Positions 1 through 8,899 of a DNA stretch of 64,000 nucleotides are shown here, piece by piece (the first letter of the stretch is position 1; each line of letters starts with the position of its first letter). The stretch spans positions 2,914,001 to 2,978,000 of the forward strand of contig NZ_CP108095.1 in NCBI RefSeq assembly GCF_036194065.1, written 5' to 3'. Source of the DNA: Streptomyces sp. NBC_00239. GTDB taxonomy: Bacteria; Actinomycetota; Actinomycetes; Streptomycetales; Streptomycetaceae. The notes beneath the pieces are model-generated. The model was not told the DNA's origin. It saw nothing but the letters and a program-made list of their open reading frames with translations, and did not search any database. A program made the position numbers and the translations under genes.

Positions 1-70
1 GAAGAAAGGTGGTCCCGGATGGGGACACTGAGCACCGAGCCGCGAAGGCTTCGGATGCGTACTTGAGGTT

Positions 71-98
71 AACACTACCGGATCCAACAGACATTCCC
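71..98 (-). promoter_or_regulatory. possible sigma-R-type promoter for the gene left of the window
   Basis: Read on the minus strand, GGGAAT (98-93) is followed after 19 nt by GTT (73-71). This fits the known ECF sigma-R pattern of Streptomyces (GGGAAT, 18-19 nt, GTT). A housekeeping-type -10 (TAGTGT) overlaps at 77-72, so a sigma-HrdB promoter is the alternative. The assignment rests on motif reading only. Confidence 0.4.
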
Positions 99-137
99 CC
101 TCTCACTCACCGGCAATCGCGTGACTCACCGGCGGAC

Positions 138-167
138 GCGCCCCTGCGTGCCCTTGCGCAGGGGCGC
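138..167 (-). terminator. perfect 11-bp hairpin after thrB
   Basis: Arms 138-148 and 157-167 are perfectly complementary (GCGCCCCTGCG / CGCAGGGGCGC) with an 8-nt loop, and the hairpin begins 24 nt beyond the thrB stop. There is no U-tract, which is common for Streptomyces terminators. It could also attenuate readthrough into the next gene. Confidence 0.6.
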
Positions 168-190
168 CCGTTCAGCAACCGGGCGGTGGC

Positions 191-1108
191 TCAGCCACCG
201 AGCGGCAGCACGCTCGCACCCGCGGAGTCGAAGGCCAGCCTGTTGGCGGCCCACCCCTCGCCTGCGAGCAGCGCGACCTTGTCGGCCACGCCGTTGTCGA
301 CCAGCGCGAGGACCGTGGGGCCCGCGCCGGAGATGACTGCGGGGACGCCGTCCGCACGCAGCCGGTTCACCAGGGCCACGCTCTCCGGCATGGCCGGGGT
401 GCGGTACTCCTGGTGCAGTCGGTCCTCGGTCGCCGGCAGCAGCAGCTCGGGGCGCCTGGTCAGGGCCTCGACAAGCAGGGCGGCACGGCCGGCGTTGGCG
501 GCGGCGTCGACGTGCGGGACGCTGCGCGGGAGCAGGCTGCGCGCCGCTTCGGTCAGGACCGGCTTGGAGGGGACGAAGACCACCGGAACGATGGAATCGG
601 CGGGTTCCATCCTGATCGCCCGGGCGGACCCGCCGTCCATCCAGGCGAGGCTGAAGCCGCCGAGCAGGCAGGCGGCGACGTTGTCGGGGTGGCCCTCGAT
701 CTCGGTCGCGAGCTCCAGCAGCGCGGCGTCGTCGAGCTTGGCCTCGCCGCCTATGGTCACGGCGCGGGCCGCGACGATGCCGGCGCAGATCGCGGCGGAG
801 GAGGAGCCGAGGCCGCGGCCGTGCGGGATCCGGTTGGCGCAGACCACCTCGAGGCCGCGCGGCTGCCCGCCGAGCAGGTCGAAGGCCGTGCGCATGGAGC
901 GGACCAGCAGGTGGCTCTCGTCGCGCGGCAGGGTGTCGGCGCCCTCGCCCGCGATGTCGATGTTCAGGCCGGAGTCGGCCACCCGGACGACGACGTCGTC
1001 GTAGAGCCCCAGGGCGAGGCCGAGGGCGTCGAAACCCGGGCCGAGGTTGGCGCTGGAGGCGGGGACGCGCACCCGTACGGCGGCGGCGCGGAACGCTGGA
1101 CCGGCCAT
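191..1108 (-). CDS. thrB: homoserine kinase
   Basis: ThrB (305 aa) phosphorylates L-homoserine to O-phospho-L-homoserine with ATP, the step before threonine synthase. It is a GHMP-superfamily kinase: the N-terminal PASSANLGPGFD motif is at about residues 16-27 and the glycine/serine-rich ATP-binding motif GRGLGSSSAA at about 97-106. An in-frame ATG further upstream (1177) exists, but the ATG at 1108 is preceded by AAGGAG and begins where the family begins, so I chose it. It is the last gene of the minus-strand lysA-hom-thrC-thrB run. The 281-bp gap from thrC carries two hairpins, so thrB may have its own expression control. Confidence 0.95.
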   Translation of the reverse strand: MAGPAFRAAAVRVRVPASSANLGPGFDALGLALGLYDDVVVRVADSGLNIDIAGEGADTLPRDESHLLVRSMRTAFDLLGGQPRGLEVVCANRIPHGRGLGSSSAAICAGIVAARAVTIGGEAKLDDAALLELATEIEGHPDNVAACLLGGFSLAWMDGGSARAIRMEPADSIVPVVFVPSKPVLTEAARSLLPRSVPHVDAAANAGRAALLVEALTRRPELLLPATEDRLHQEYRTPAMPESVALVNRLRADGVPAVISGAGPTVLALVDNGVADKVALLAGEGWAANRLAFDSAGASVLPLGG

Positions 1109-1297
1109 CGCTCGATGACACTCCTTGTGACTGGGCTGCGAGATTTCGCGGCGAATGTACTGCAGAACGTACGACATCCACAGGCCGCTGACGGCGGAAC
1201 CCTGGCATATGCAGCATCGGCGCGGGTCGGCACGGCATATGCGGCTGACGGATGTAAGTACAGCCTATCGAAGGAAGGTTCTGTCGCGACATAGGGC

Positions 1298-1337
1298 GCA
1301 CAGGAGGCGCACGATGCGTGTCGCGGGCCTCCTGTGC
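1298..1337 (-). other. 10-bp hairpin in the thrC-thrB gap
   Basis: Arms 1298-1307 (GCACAGGAGG) and 1328-1337 (CCTCCTGTGC) are perfectly complementary, with a 20-nt loop. It lies between the thrC terminator-like hairpin and thrB, in transcribed leader if readthrough occurs. It may be a second terminator or a leader structure for thrB. Confidence 0.4.
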
Positions 1338-1349
1338 CCCTTTGTCGCG

Positions 1350-1386
1350 GTACGGGCGGCTTGCGGCGGAAGCCGCCCGCCCGTAC
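1350..1386 (-). terminator. stem-loop immediately after thrC
   Basis: Begins 3 nt after the thrC stop codon. The strand folds through GGGCGGCTT / AAGCCGCCC with a GTAC closing pair beyond a short bulge and a GC-rich loop. It is a likely intrinsic terminator, possibly leaky towards thrB. Confidence 0.55.
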
Positions 1387-1389
1387 GGG

Positions 1390-2460
1390 CTACGCCAGGC
1401 CCAGCCGCGCGGCGGCGGCCTCGGCGTCGACCGGCACGGTGACCGGCTGCGGAGCGCCGGCGACCGCCCAGTCGGGGTCCTTCAGACCGTTGCCGGTGAC
1501 GGTGCAGACGATCGTCTGGCCCGGGTCCACCAGGCCCAGTTCGGCGGCCTTGAGCAGACCGGCGACCGACGCGGCGGAGGCGGGCTCCACGAACACGCCC
1601 TCCTGCGCGGCCAACAGGCGGTAGGCGGACAGGATCTGGCGGTCCGTCACCTCGTCGATGAAGCCGCCGGACTCGTCCCGGGCCTGCAGGGCGAAGTCCC
1701 AGGAGGCCGGGTTGCCGATCCGGATCGCGGTGGCGATGGTGTGCGGCTCCTTGACGACCTCGCCGCGCACGATGGGCGCCGAACCGGAGGCCTGGAAGCC
1801 CCAGATCCGCGGGGTGCGGGTGGCCAGGCCGTCGGCCGCGTACTCCTTGAAGCCCTTCCAGTACGCGGTGATGTTGCCCGCGTTGCCCACCGGCAGGACG
1901 TGGATGTCGGGGGCGTCGCCGAGCGCGTCCACGATCTCGAACGCGGCCGTCTTCTGGCCCTCGATGCGCACCGGGTTCACCGAATTGACCAGCGCCACCG
2001 GGTAGTTCTCGGACAGGCTGCGGGCGAGGGCCAGGCAGTCGTCGAAGTTGCCGTCGACCTGGAGGATGCGGGCGCCGTGCACGAGCGCCTGCCCCATCTT
2101 GCCGAGGGCGATCTTGCCCTGCGGCACCAGCACGGCGCTGACCATGCCCGCGCGGACCGCGTACGCGGCGGCGGAGGCGGAGGTGTTGCCGGTGGAGGCG
2201 CAGATGACGGCCTTGGCGCCGTCCTCCTTCGCCTTGGTGATGGCCATCGTCATGCCGCGGTCCTTGAAGGAACCGGTCGGGTTGGCGCCCTCGACCTTGA
2301 GGTGCACCTCACAACCCGTGCGCTCGGAGAGGGCCTGCGCGGGGACGAGGGGCGTACCGCCCTCGCGGAGCGTGACCACGGGGGTCGTGTCGGACACCGG
2401 GAGGCGGTGGCGGTACTCCTCGATGATGCCGCGCCACTGGTGGGTGCGATTCGCGGTCAT
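1390..2460 (-). CDS. thrC: threonine synthase
   Basis: ThrC (356 aa) converts O-phosphohomoserine to threonine and phosphate using PLP. It is a fold-type II PLP enzyme: the Schiff-base lysine is in GSFKDRGM (Lys66), and the phosphate-binding loop is PVGNAGN. Length matches the short bacterial form. Start ATG at 2460 follows a GGGGAG ribosome site that overlaps the end of hom, only 6 nt upstream, so hom and thrC are probably translationally coupled. A hairpin follows the stop. Confidence 0.96.
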   Translation of the reverse strand: MTANRTHQWRGIIEEYRHRLPVSDTTPVVTLREGGTPLVPAQALSERTGCEVHLKVEGANPTGSFKDRGMTMAITKAKEDGAKAVICASTGNTSASAAAYAVRAGMVSAVLVPQGKIALGKMGQALVHGARILQVDGNFDDCLALARSLSENYPVALVNSVNPVRIEGQKTAAFEIVDALGDAPDIHVLPVGNAGNITAYWKGFKEYAADGLATRTPRIWGFQASGSAPIVRGEVVKEPHTIATAIRIGNPASWDFALQARDESGGFIDEVTDRQILSAYRLLAAQEGVFVEPASAASVAGLLKAAELGLVDPGQTIVCTVTGNGLKDPDWAVAGAPQPVTVPVDAEAAAARLGLA

Positions 2461-2466
2461 GGCTTC

Positions 2467-3759
2467 TTACTCCCCTTCAACACGCATGATGCTGGCGACA
2501 CCGCGCACGGTGTCGAGCTTGCGCAGCGCCTCGACGGTCCCCGAGAGGGCCGCGTCGGATGCACGGTGGGTGACGACGACGAGGGAGGCCTCACCGTCCT
2601 TACCCTGCTGCCGGACCGTGTCGATGGACACCCCGTGCTCGGCGAAGACCGTCGCGACCTGGGCGAGCACGCCCGGCTTGTCGGCCACGTCGAGGCTCAT
2701 GTGGTAGCGGGTGACGACATCGCCCATGGGGCTGACCGGCAGCCGGGTGTATGCCGACTCGCCCGGCCCCGTTGCCTCGGCGAGCTTGTTGCGGCACACG
2801 GCGACGAGGTCGCCGAGTACGGCCGAGGCGGTCGGCGAGCCGCCGGCCCCCGGCCCGTAGAACATCAGCCGCCCGGCCGCCTCCGCCTCGACGAAGACGG
2901 CGTTGTAGGCCTCGCGCACGGAGGCCAGGGGGTGGCTGAGCGGAATCATCGCCGGGTGGACGCGCGCGGTGACCGACTCGCCGTCCGCGGCGCGCTCCAG
3001 GATGGCGAGCAGCTTGATGGTGCAGCCCATCCGCTTGGCGGAGGCGAAGTCGGCGGCGCTGACCTCGGTCATGCCCTCACGGTAGACGTCGTCGAGGATG
3101 ACGCGGGTGTGGAAGGCGATGCCGGCCAGGATCGCGGCCTTGGCGGCGGCGTCGTAGCCCTCGACGTCGGCGGTCGGGTCGGCTTCGGCGTACCCGAGGG
3201 CGGTGGCCTCGTCGAGCGCCTCCTGGTAGCCGGCGCCGGTCGAGTCCATCTTGTCGAGGATGAAGTTCGTGGTGCCGTTGACGATGCCCATCACCCGGTT
3301 GATCTTGTCGCCGGCGAGGGACTCGCGCAGCGGGCGGATCAGCGGGATGGCGCCGGCGACGGCGGCCTCGTAGTAGAGGTCCTTGCCGTACTGGTCGGCG
3401 GCGGCGTGCAGGGCGGCGCCGTCCTGGGCGAGCAGTGCCTTGTTGGCGGAGACCACGGACGCGCCGTGCTCGAAGGCCGTGGTGATCAGGGTGCGGGCGG
3501 GCTCGATGCCGCCGATGACCTCGATGACCACGTCGATGTCGCCGCGTTTGACCAGGGCGGTCGCGTCGGTGGTGACGAGCGCGGGGTCGATGCCCTCGCG
3601 CACCTTGGAGGGGCGGCGCACGGCCACACCCGCGAGTTCCACGGGCGCGCCGATCCTCTGCGTGAGGTCGTCGGCGTGCGTCGTCATGATGCGCGCCACC
3701 TCTGAGCCGACCACTCCACAGCCCAGCAGCGCCACCTTCAGCGGACGCGTACGCATCAT
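2467..3759 (-). CDS. hom: homoserine dehydrogenase
   Basis: Reduces aspartate semialdehyde to homoserine with NAD(P)H, the branch point to threonine, methionine and isoleucine. The 430-aa protein has an N-terminal Rossmann motif (GCGVVG), the central family core (NGTTNFIL) and a C-terminal ACT domain (DKPGVLAQVATVFAEHG), the usual site of threonine feedback control. The frame extends to 3783, but ATG 3759 has a GAAAGGCG ribosome site and fits family N-termini; the next codon is also ATG. It is monofunctional (no aspartokinase part). lysA lies upstream across a 16-bp inverted repeat. Confidence 0.95.
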   Translation of the reverse strand: MMRTRPLKVALLGCGVVGSEVARIMTTHADDLTQRIGAPVELAGVAVRRPSKVREGIDPALVTTDATALVKRGDIDVVIEVIGGIEPARTLITTAFEHGASVVSANKALLAQDGAALHAAADQYGKDLYYEAAVAGAIPLIRPLRESLAGDKINRVMGIVNGTTNFILDKMDSTGAGYQEALDEATALGYAEADPTADVEGYDAAAKAAILAGIAFHTRVILDDVYREGMTEVSAADFASAKRMGCTIKLLAILERAADGESVTARVHPAMIPLSHPLASVREAYNAVFVEAEAAGRLMFYGPGAGGSPTASAVLGDLVAVCRNKLAEATGPGESAYTRLPVSPMGDVVTRYHMSLDVADKPGVLAQVATVFAEHGVSIDTVRQQGKDGEASLVVVTHRASDAALSGTVEALRKLDTVRGVASIMRVEGE

Positions 3760-3841
3760 TCGACCTACGCCTTTCGTCAACAAACGAGCTTGCTGTCTGC
3801 AAGCCCTCTCAAGCCCCGATTACGGGCAAGGGTGGAACCAG

Positions 3842-3888
3842 TCTCACGCACTGGACACAAGTTTCCACCCTCTGTCCAGTGCGTGAGA
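3842..3888 (-). terminator. perfect 16-bp inverted repeat between lysA and hom
   Basis: Arms 3842-3857 and 3873-3888 are perfectly complementary with a 15-nt loop. On the minus strand it starts 12 nt after the lysA stop and ends 82 nt before the hom start, so it is well placed as a lysA terminator or an attenuator before hom. It is unusually long for an intrinsic terminator and has no U-run. Confidence 0.65.
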
Positions 3889-3900
3889 TGCCTATTTTCA

Positions 3901-5292
3901 TCATCCGAGGTCGAGTCGCAGTAGATCCTCCTCCGTCTCGCGCCGGACGATCACCCGGCCCTTGCCGTCGCGCACGGCGACGACCGGCGGACGCAGGGCG
4001 TGGTTGTAGTTGCTGGCCATGGAACGGCAGTACGCGCCGGTGGCCGGGACGGCGATCAGGTCGCCCGGCGCCAGGTCGGCGGGGAGGAAGGCGTCGCGGA
4101 CCACGATGTCGCCGCTCTCGCAGTGCTTGCCGACGACGCGGGAGAGCATGGGCTCCGCGTCGGAGCGCCGCGACACGAGCGCGACGCTGTATTCGGCGTC
4201 GTAGAGCGCGGTGCGGATGTTGTCCGACATGCCGCCGTCGACGCTCACGTACGTACGCAGCCCCTCCAGGGGCTTGATGGTGCCGACCTCGTAGAGCGTG
4301 AAGGCGGTCGGGCCGACGATGGCGCGGCCGGGCTCCACGGAGATGCGGGGCGTCCGCAGTCCCGCGGACTCGCACTCGCGGGTGACGATCTCGGTGAGCG
4401 CCTTGGCGATCTCGTGGGGCTCGCGGGGGTCGTCGTCGGAGGTGTAGGCGATGCCGAGGCCGCCGCCGAGGTCGATCTCGGGCAGTTCGACGCCGTGCTC
4501 GTCGCGGACGGCGGCGAGCAGCTGGACCACCCGGCGGGCCGACACCTCGAAGCCGGCCATGTCGAAGATCTGCGAGCCGATGTGCGAGTGGATGCCGATG
4601 AGTTCGAGGCTGTCGTGACCCAGGGCGCGCCGGACGGCCTCCGCGGCGGTGCCGTCGGCGACGGCGATGCCGAACTTCTGGTCCTCGTGCGCGGTGGCGA
4701 TGAACTCGTGGGTGTGCGCCTCGACGCCGACGGTGACGCGGATCTGGACGCGCTGGCGGACGCCGAGCCCGGCGGCGATGTGCGCGACGCGGGCGATCTC
4801 CTGGAAGGAGTCGAGGACGATCCGGCCGACGCCGGCGCCGATGGCCTGGCCGATCTCCGCGGTGGACTTGTTGTTGCCGTGGAAGGCGATCCGCTCGGCG
4901 GGCATCTCGGCGGCGAGCGCGGTGGCGAGTTCGCCGCCCGAGCAGACGTCGAGGTTGAGTCCTTCCTCCTTCAGCCAGCGCACGACCGCCTTGGAGAGGA
5001 ACGCCTTCCCGGCGTAGAAGACGTCGGCACCGGGCCCGAAGGCGTGCGCCCAGGCGCGGCAGCGCTCGCGGAAGTCCGCTTCGTCGAGGAAGTAGGCGGG
5101 GGTCCCGAACTCCTCGGCGAGCCGGGTCACTTCGATGCCGGCGACGGTGACGACCCCGTCGGCGCCCCGCGCGACGGTCTTCGACCACACCTTCTCGTCG
5201 AGGGCGTTGAGGTCGGCGGGCGGGGCCGAGTAGTGGCTCTCGGGGAGGACGTCCCCGTGGCGGGGCCCTGCGGGGTGCGCGGAACGGCTCAT
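3901..5292 (-). CDS. lysA: diaminopimelate decarboxylase
   Basis: Decarboxylates meso-diaminopimelate to L-lysine, the last step of lysine synthesis. The 463-aa protein is an alanine-racemase-fold PLP enzyme: Lys96 in VFYAGKAF is the Schiff-base lysine, HSHIGSQI and the glycine-rich DLGGGLGI loop bind PLP phosphate, and HCESGD supplies the active-site cysteine. The open frame continues far upstream as a GC-rich artefact; ATG 5292 is 17 nt from the stop of nrtL and matches the family start. It probably forms one transcript with nrtL and perhaps with the downstream hom-thrC genes. Confidence 0.95.
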   Translation of the reverse strand: MSRSAHPAGPRHGDVLPESHYSAPPADLNALDEKVWSKTVARGADGVVTVAGIEVTRLAEEFGTPAYFLDEADFRERCRAWAHAFGPGADVFYAGKAFLSKAVVRWLKEEGLNLDVCSGGELATALAAEMPAERIAFHGNNKSTAEIGQAIGAGVGRIVLDSFQEIARVAHIAAGLGVRQRVQIRVTVGVEAHTHEFIATAHEDQKFGIAVADGTAAEAVRRALGHDSLELIGIHSHIGSQIFDMAGFEVSARRVVQLLAAVRDEHGVELPEIDLGGGLGIAYTSDDDPREPHEIAKALTEIVTRECESAGLRTPRISVEPGRAIVGPTAFTLYEVGTIKPLEGLRTYVSVDGGMSDNIRTALYDAEYSVALVSRRSDAEPMLSRVVGKHCESGDIVVRDAFLPADLAPGDLIAVPATGAYCRSMASNYNHALRPPVVAVRDGKGRVIVRRETEEDLLRLDLG

Positions 5293-5309
5293 CGTTGGTC
5301 TCTCTTTGC

Positions 5310-6611
5310 TTACAGGGTGTCGGGTGCGTCGATACCGAGCAGGGACAGGCCGCCGGCGAGCACCGTCCCGGCGGCCTCGACGAGGGCGAGCCGGGAGCGG
5401 TGGGCGGCCGAGGGTTTCTCGTCCCCCTTGGGCAGCACGTCGTACGAGCAGTCCACGAGCGCGTCGGCGACCGTGACGAGATGCCGCGCGAGCCGCTCGG
5501 GCGCCCGGTGGTGCGCCGCGGCTTCGAGCACGAGGGGGTACTCGGCGAGTGCGGCGAGGAGGGCGGGGGCGGGGGCGCCTCGGTCGTGGACGGGGTCGAG
5601 GGAGGGGTCGTCGTGGACGCGGTCGGGGGCGCGGTCGGGGGTGTAGCCGAGCCGGGCGGCGTCGCGTACGGCCGCGCGGGCGCGGGAGTGCGCGTACCGG
5701 ACCAGGAAGCAGGGGTTCGACTCGTCCTGCGCGAGCGGCCCGGCGGGCAGCTTCGGCGTCTCCTTGAGCGGCGTGGCCAGCATCAGCCACACGACGTCGG
5801 CGACCCCGACCCGGGCGAACGCGTCGTCGTCGCGCCGGGCTGCGGGGGCGATGGCGAGGGAGAGGGGGGTGGGGGCGTCGTCCGGGGCGTTGTCCGGGGT
5901 GGGGTCCGGGGAGCTGTCCGGGGTGGGGGTGGGGTCCGGGGAGCTGTCCGGGGCGTTGTCCGGGGTGGGGGTGGGGTCGCGGTCGACGACGGATGCCCCT
6001 TGGGTGTGGACAAGAGCCCCTTGCGCCTGGAGGAGCCGCGCGACCGCACCCCGTACGACGACACCGCGCGGCCCGGCGGGATCGAGGGGTGCGGCGGATG
6101 CGGCGGATGTGGTGGGGGCGACGGGCGCGGTGGGGGCGACGGGCGCGGTGGGCCCGGCCTCCGGACCGGACGGGAACGGGGACGGGGACGGGGACGGGGA
6201 CGGGGACGGGGACGGGGACGGGGACGGGGACGGGGACGGGGACGGGAAGGAGTAGACCTGCCCGGCGAGCGCGTCGCCGTGTCCGTACCGGATGCCCTGC
6301 GCGGAGACGGCGGCGAGGAGGCCCGTCTGCGAGGCGAGCGAGAAGTTGAGGAAACCGGGTCCGGTGATTTCCACGGCGGCGATCCCGCGGGTGCCGGCCA
6401 GGCGTCCGGCGAGGAGCGCGGCGACCTCGCGCGGCGGCCGTCCCGCCTCGCGGGCGAGCCGGAGCGCCACGTTGCACGCGTACTCCCCCACCCCGCCGGG
6501 CCGGGTCCGCTCGACCACCACCCGTTCGGGCACCGGAACGCGCAGCTCCCCGTCCTCGACGGCGCCGCGCACGGCGCGTACGACGGTACGGGAGAGGTCT
6601 GCGGGGGTCAC
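5310..6611 (-). CDS. nrtL: ArgS-related anticodon-binding protein
   Basis: Recognised as the Streptomyces arginyl-tRNA-synthetase-like protein usually found beside lysA and named NrtL. The N-terminus (about residues 1-110) resembles the ArgS additional domain, ending in GPGFLNFSL; the C-terminal third resembles the DALR anticodon-binding domain ([32 protein letters not shown]). No catalytic HIGH/KMSKS core is visible, so it cannot charge tRNA; its function is unknown. The middle is replaced by low-complexity sequence: a (Ser-Pro)n run encoded by a GGGGAC hexamer expansion, and a Pro/Asp/Ser/Thr repeat. It starts the lysA transcription unit. Confidence 0.8.
   Translation of the reverse strand: MTPADLSRTVVRAVRGAVEDGELRVPVPERVVVERTRPGGVGEYACNVALRLAREAGRPPREVAALLAGRLAGTRGIAAVEITGPGFLNFSLASQTGLLAAVSAQGIRYGHGDALAGQVYSFPSPSPSPSPSPSPSPSPSPSPSPFPSGPEAGPTAPVAPTAPVAPTTSAASAAPLDPAGPRGVVVRGAVARLLQAQGALVHTQGASVVDRDPTPTPDNAPDSSPDPTPTPDSSPDPTPDNAPDDAPTPLSLAIAPAARRDDDAFARVGVADVVWLMLATPLKETPKLPAGPLAQDESNPCFLVRYAHSRARAAVRDAARLGYTPDRAPDRVHDDPSLDPVHDRGAPAPALLAALAEYPLVLEAAAHHRAPERLARHLVTVADALVDCSYDVLPKGDEKPSAAHRSRLALVEAAGTVLAGGLSLLGIDAPDTL
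6177..6246. repeat. GGGGAC hexanucleotide tandem repeat in nrtL
   Basis: About eleven near-perfect copies of the hexamer GGGGAC on the plus strand, encoding a Ser-Pro dipeptide run of some 24 residues in nrtL. A second, less regular G-rich block (about 5871-5972) encodes the Asp/Pro/Ser/Thr repeat. Hexamer length keeps the frame, so copy number can change without breaking the gene. Confidence 0.95.
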
Positions 6612-6744
6612 GGGACCAGCCTAGGCGAGGACCCCACTCCGACCGCGAACGGTTTCGCCATGTGGGCGCCCGCCCCGTACACCCCCGCACAAACCACCTG
6701 AAAGCAGATGAAACGGAAGGCGTGAAACCGTCGGCGGCTCCGGG

Positions 6745-7155
6745 CTATCCGTGCGCGCGTCCGGCCTGGGCGCGTCGCCCTTCGCGCTCCATGAGCCGAC
6801 GGACGAGCAGGATCAGCTCGGCGGGCTCGAAGGGCTTGGCGAGGAAGGCGTCCACGCCGGAGGCGACACCGCTCTCCACCTCGTACTGGGTGCACGCGCT
6901 GACGATGGCGACCTGGAGGTGGCTGGTCCGCGGATCCGACCGCAGCCGCGCCGCGGTCCCGAGCCCGTCCAGCCGCGGCATGACCACGTCGAGCGTCACG
7001 ACATCCGGACGGACGTGGTGCACCACGTCCAGGCATTCGGCACCATCGCTCGCGGTCACGACCTCGAAGCCCTCCAGCTCGAGATTGACCTTGATCAGCT
7101 GCCGGATGACCTTGTTGTCGTCGACAACAAGCACCCGGCCCGACGCGCCTGGCAC
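6745..7155 (-). CDS. stand-alone response-regulator receiver protein
   Basis: A 136-aa CheY-like receiver with no output domain. Receiver residues are intact: acidic pair in VVDDN (residues 12-13), phospho-acceptor Asp56 in TLDVVMP, the serine of IVSAC and the lysine of AKPF. The frame runs up to 7260, but GTG 7155 precedes the conserved VLVVDDNK core by the usual few residues. No partner histidine kinase is adjacent. It lies between nrtL (minus) and tRNA-Arg (plus). The target is unknown. Confidence 0.85.
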   Translation of the reverse strand: MPGASGRVLVVDDNKVIRQLIKVNLELEGFEVVTASDGAECLDVVHHVRPDVVTLDVVMPRLDGLGTAARLRSDPRTSHLQVAIVSACTQYEVESGVASGVDAFLAKPFEPAELILLVRRLMEREGRRAQAGRAHG

Positions 7156-7308
7156 AACTCGAGAGTAGGTCCGCTCCGGCCCCCGCGTCCGGGTTTTCCC
7201 CACTTCCACCCCCTCCGGGCGACCCCACCCCCATTCCCCTGCAAACCCGTTCCTGATCACCCCGAGGAAGCTGGTAGGGTTCTACCCGTCGCAGCAACAC
7301 AGCGACAC

Positions 7309-7380
7309 GCCCCCGTAGCTCAGGGGATAGAGCAACGGCCTCCGGAGCCGTGTGCGCAGGTTCGAATCCTGCCGGGGGCA
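7309..7380 (+). tRNA. tRNA-Arg(CCG)
   Basis: A 72-nt cloverleaf. Acceptor arms GCCCCCG (7309-7315) and CGGGGGC (7373-7379) pair perfectly, with discriminator A at 7380. The D-arm contains AGCTCAGGGGATAGAGC, the anticodon arm ACGGC-CTCCGGA-GCCGT gives anticodon CCG, and the T-arm contains GGTTCGAATCC. CCA is not encoded. It decodes CGG, a frequent arginine codon in GC-rich genomes. No integrated element is seen at its 3' end. Confidence 0.98.
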
Positions 7381-7398
7381 CTTCGCAAGAAGTGCCCA

Positions 7399-7438
7399 AA
7401 GACCCCGCCGCCAGCAGAGATGCTGGAGACGGGGTCTT
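7399..7438 (+). terminator. hairpin after tRNA-Arg
   Basis: Outer arms AAGACCCCG (7399-7407) and CGGGGTCTT (7430-7438) enclose a second small stem CCAGC/GCTGG. It starts 18 nt after the tRNA and lies between it and the convergent NERD gene, so it could terminate from both sides. Confidence 0.7.
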
Positions 7439-7468
7439 GGCGTATGTGCAGCCGGCAAGGGGGCTGGT

Positions 7469-8446
7469 TCAGGGGGTGAGCCAGGCCCTTCGGTGTCGGG
7501 CTACCGCGTAGACGGCGTCTACCTGGTCCGGGGTGAGACGGCCGGTGAGGGGGCCGAGCGCGGCGACTTCGCGTTCTCGGTAGACGCGAACTTGGAGCTG
7601 TGTCGCTTCCTTGGGCAGCTCGTTCGCTCCCACGAACACGAGGACCGGCTCCACGTCGACGGGGAACGGACAGTGGCGCTCGAGGACACCGCGGGCGTGC
7701 TTGGCTTCCGCCCTGCTTTTGGCCGGGTAGGGCTTGGGCGGGCCGTGGTCGACCTTCACCATGTCGTCGCCGATCCACACGGACTTGCCCCGGAGGTTCT
7801 TGGTGTTGACCGTGAAGACTCCGCCGGGCCCGATGAGCAGGTGGTCGATGTCTCCGCCGCGGGTGAGGGGGATCGAGTGCAGAACCCGCCAGCCGTGAGC
7901 GGTGAGGCGGTTCAGCTCACCCCCCGCTATGCGCTCACCGGCCAGGCCCTTGAACCAGGAGTCCCATTCCGTCTGCCTACGCATCACCTGGTCGAGAGCT
8001 CGGCGCAAGCGGCTCGGCCCCTTCGAGCGCAGCATTTCCTGGAGCCCGGAGCCCGGACGGTTCCGCGCGAGGTCGTCGGGCGCCGTCAGTGGAGGCAGCT
8101 TTCGGGCAGGCCGGCTCGCAGGCTTCGAAGCGCCGTGTGCGGCTTGAGGCTTGGGTTGGGGCTTGGGCTCGGGCTGCGCTCGAGGCTTGGGTTGGGGCTT
8201 GGGCTCGGGTTCGGGCTGCGCTCGAGGCTTGGGTTGGGGCTTGGGTTGAGGAACGGCAGGCGCCGACGGGGCTGAGGCGAGGTGACTTCGGAGAAGGACG
8301 AGGGCCTCCTTGCGGTGCTCCTCGACCAGCACCGTCACCTTCCCGGTGCGGCAGTCCGCCCATGCCACCGTGGTGCCATCCGGCAGGTTCACGTACAGCC
8401 GGTCGTGGCCGGGCTTCCGCCAACGAGAGACCTTCAGCTCACTCAT
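7469..8446 (-). CDS. NERD-domain (nuclease-related) protein
   Basis: A 325-aa protein with three parts: an N-terminal β-rich segment (residues 1-58), a Pro/Lys/Gln/Glu repeat linker (about 61-101), and a C-terminal nuclease-related domain. The NERD motif is at about 195-225: GGDIDHLLIGPGGVF with Asp201, then VNTKN with Lys216; Glu171 in LAGERIAG is the probable third residue. NERD is an uncharacterised PD-(D/E)XK-like nuclease family often linked to DNA processing. ATG 8446 has a GGGGGCGGA ribosome site. A shorter paralogue (19813-20610) has lost these residues. Confidence 0.8.
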   Translation of the reverse strand: MSELKVSRWRKPGHDRLYVNLPDGTTVAWADCRTGKVTVLVEEHRKEALVLLRSHLASAPSAPAVPQPKPQPKPRAQPEPEPKPQPKPRAQPEPKPQPKPQAAHGASKPASRPARKLPPLTAPDDLARNRPGSGLQEMLRSKGPSRLRRALDQVMRRQTEWDSWFKGLAGERIAGGELNRLTAHGWRVLHSIPLTRGGDIDHLLIGPGGVFTVNTKNLRGKSVWIGDDMVKVDHGPPKPYPAKSRAEAKHARGVLERHCPFPVDVEPVLVFVGANELPKEATQLQVRVYREREVAALGPLTGRLTPDQVDAVYAVARHRRAWLTP

Positions 8447-8899
8447 TCCGCCCCCTGACACATCGCTGCCCCAGACCATGGGAACAGCCGATCCGTGACG
8501 CAACAAGACGACCTCGGCGCAAGGCGGAAGCCGCAAGCCGGAAGCCGGAAGCCCGCCACCCCGGCTCCTCGGGCGCTCGGTCCTGTCACTGCGGCGGTGG
8601 AACGGGCCAACGGACCGGCTGGTTTCGCGGCGTTGGGCGGGCTGCTCGTTCATCTGCGGCTCCGGACTGGGCGGTTGTGGATCGAGTGGGCTGCTGAGCG
8701 CGTGAGCGCGAGGCCTTTCATCAGCGCGCTCGCCGGGCCTGGCGGTACGTACGAAGCGGGGGTGGGGGTGGGGGGTGGGGGGATCGTCCAAGGGGGGTGG
8801 TTGGGGGAAACGCTGGATCTTCGGCGGGGGCGGGCGGAGGGGGTGGGGGCGGGCATATGTTGGGGCTGACCAGGTACTTCTGTCAGGAAGGCGGGCGTG
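8447..8899. other. intergenic region with G-runs
   Basis: 453 bp between divergent NERD and XdhC-family genes. I see no gene I can support: short open frames here have no family resemblance. It contains small direct repeats (AAGCCGGAAGCC) near 8525-8550 and a strongly G-run-rich stretch (8757-8812) with many runs of four to seven G on the plus strand. Promoters for both flanking genes should lie here but I cannot pick convincing boxes. Confidence 0.6.

Larger units (their letters stand above)
1..190. other. intergenic region downstream of thrB, leader of a gene beyond the left edge
   Basis: No recognisable gene. It lies 3' of thrB on the minus strand and holds a strong hairpin and, further left, a sigma-R-like promoter pointing out of the window. 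In related Streptomyces I recall rho following thrB in the same direction, so this is probably the rho leader; rho itself is not in the window. On the minus strand an ATG at 94-92 opens a frame that runs off the edge, but its first codons are A/T-ending and unlike Streptomyces coding sequence. Confidence 0.6.

Noticed and set aside
7309..7440. Integration site for a mobile element at tRNA-Arg
   Set aside because: The tRNA is followed by a terminator and ordinary genes; no integrase or duplicated tRNA end is visible.
8495..8869. 124-codon frame between NERD and XdhC genes
   Set aside because: Low-complexity Gly-rich end over G-runs, no ribosome site, no similarity I can recognise.
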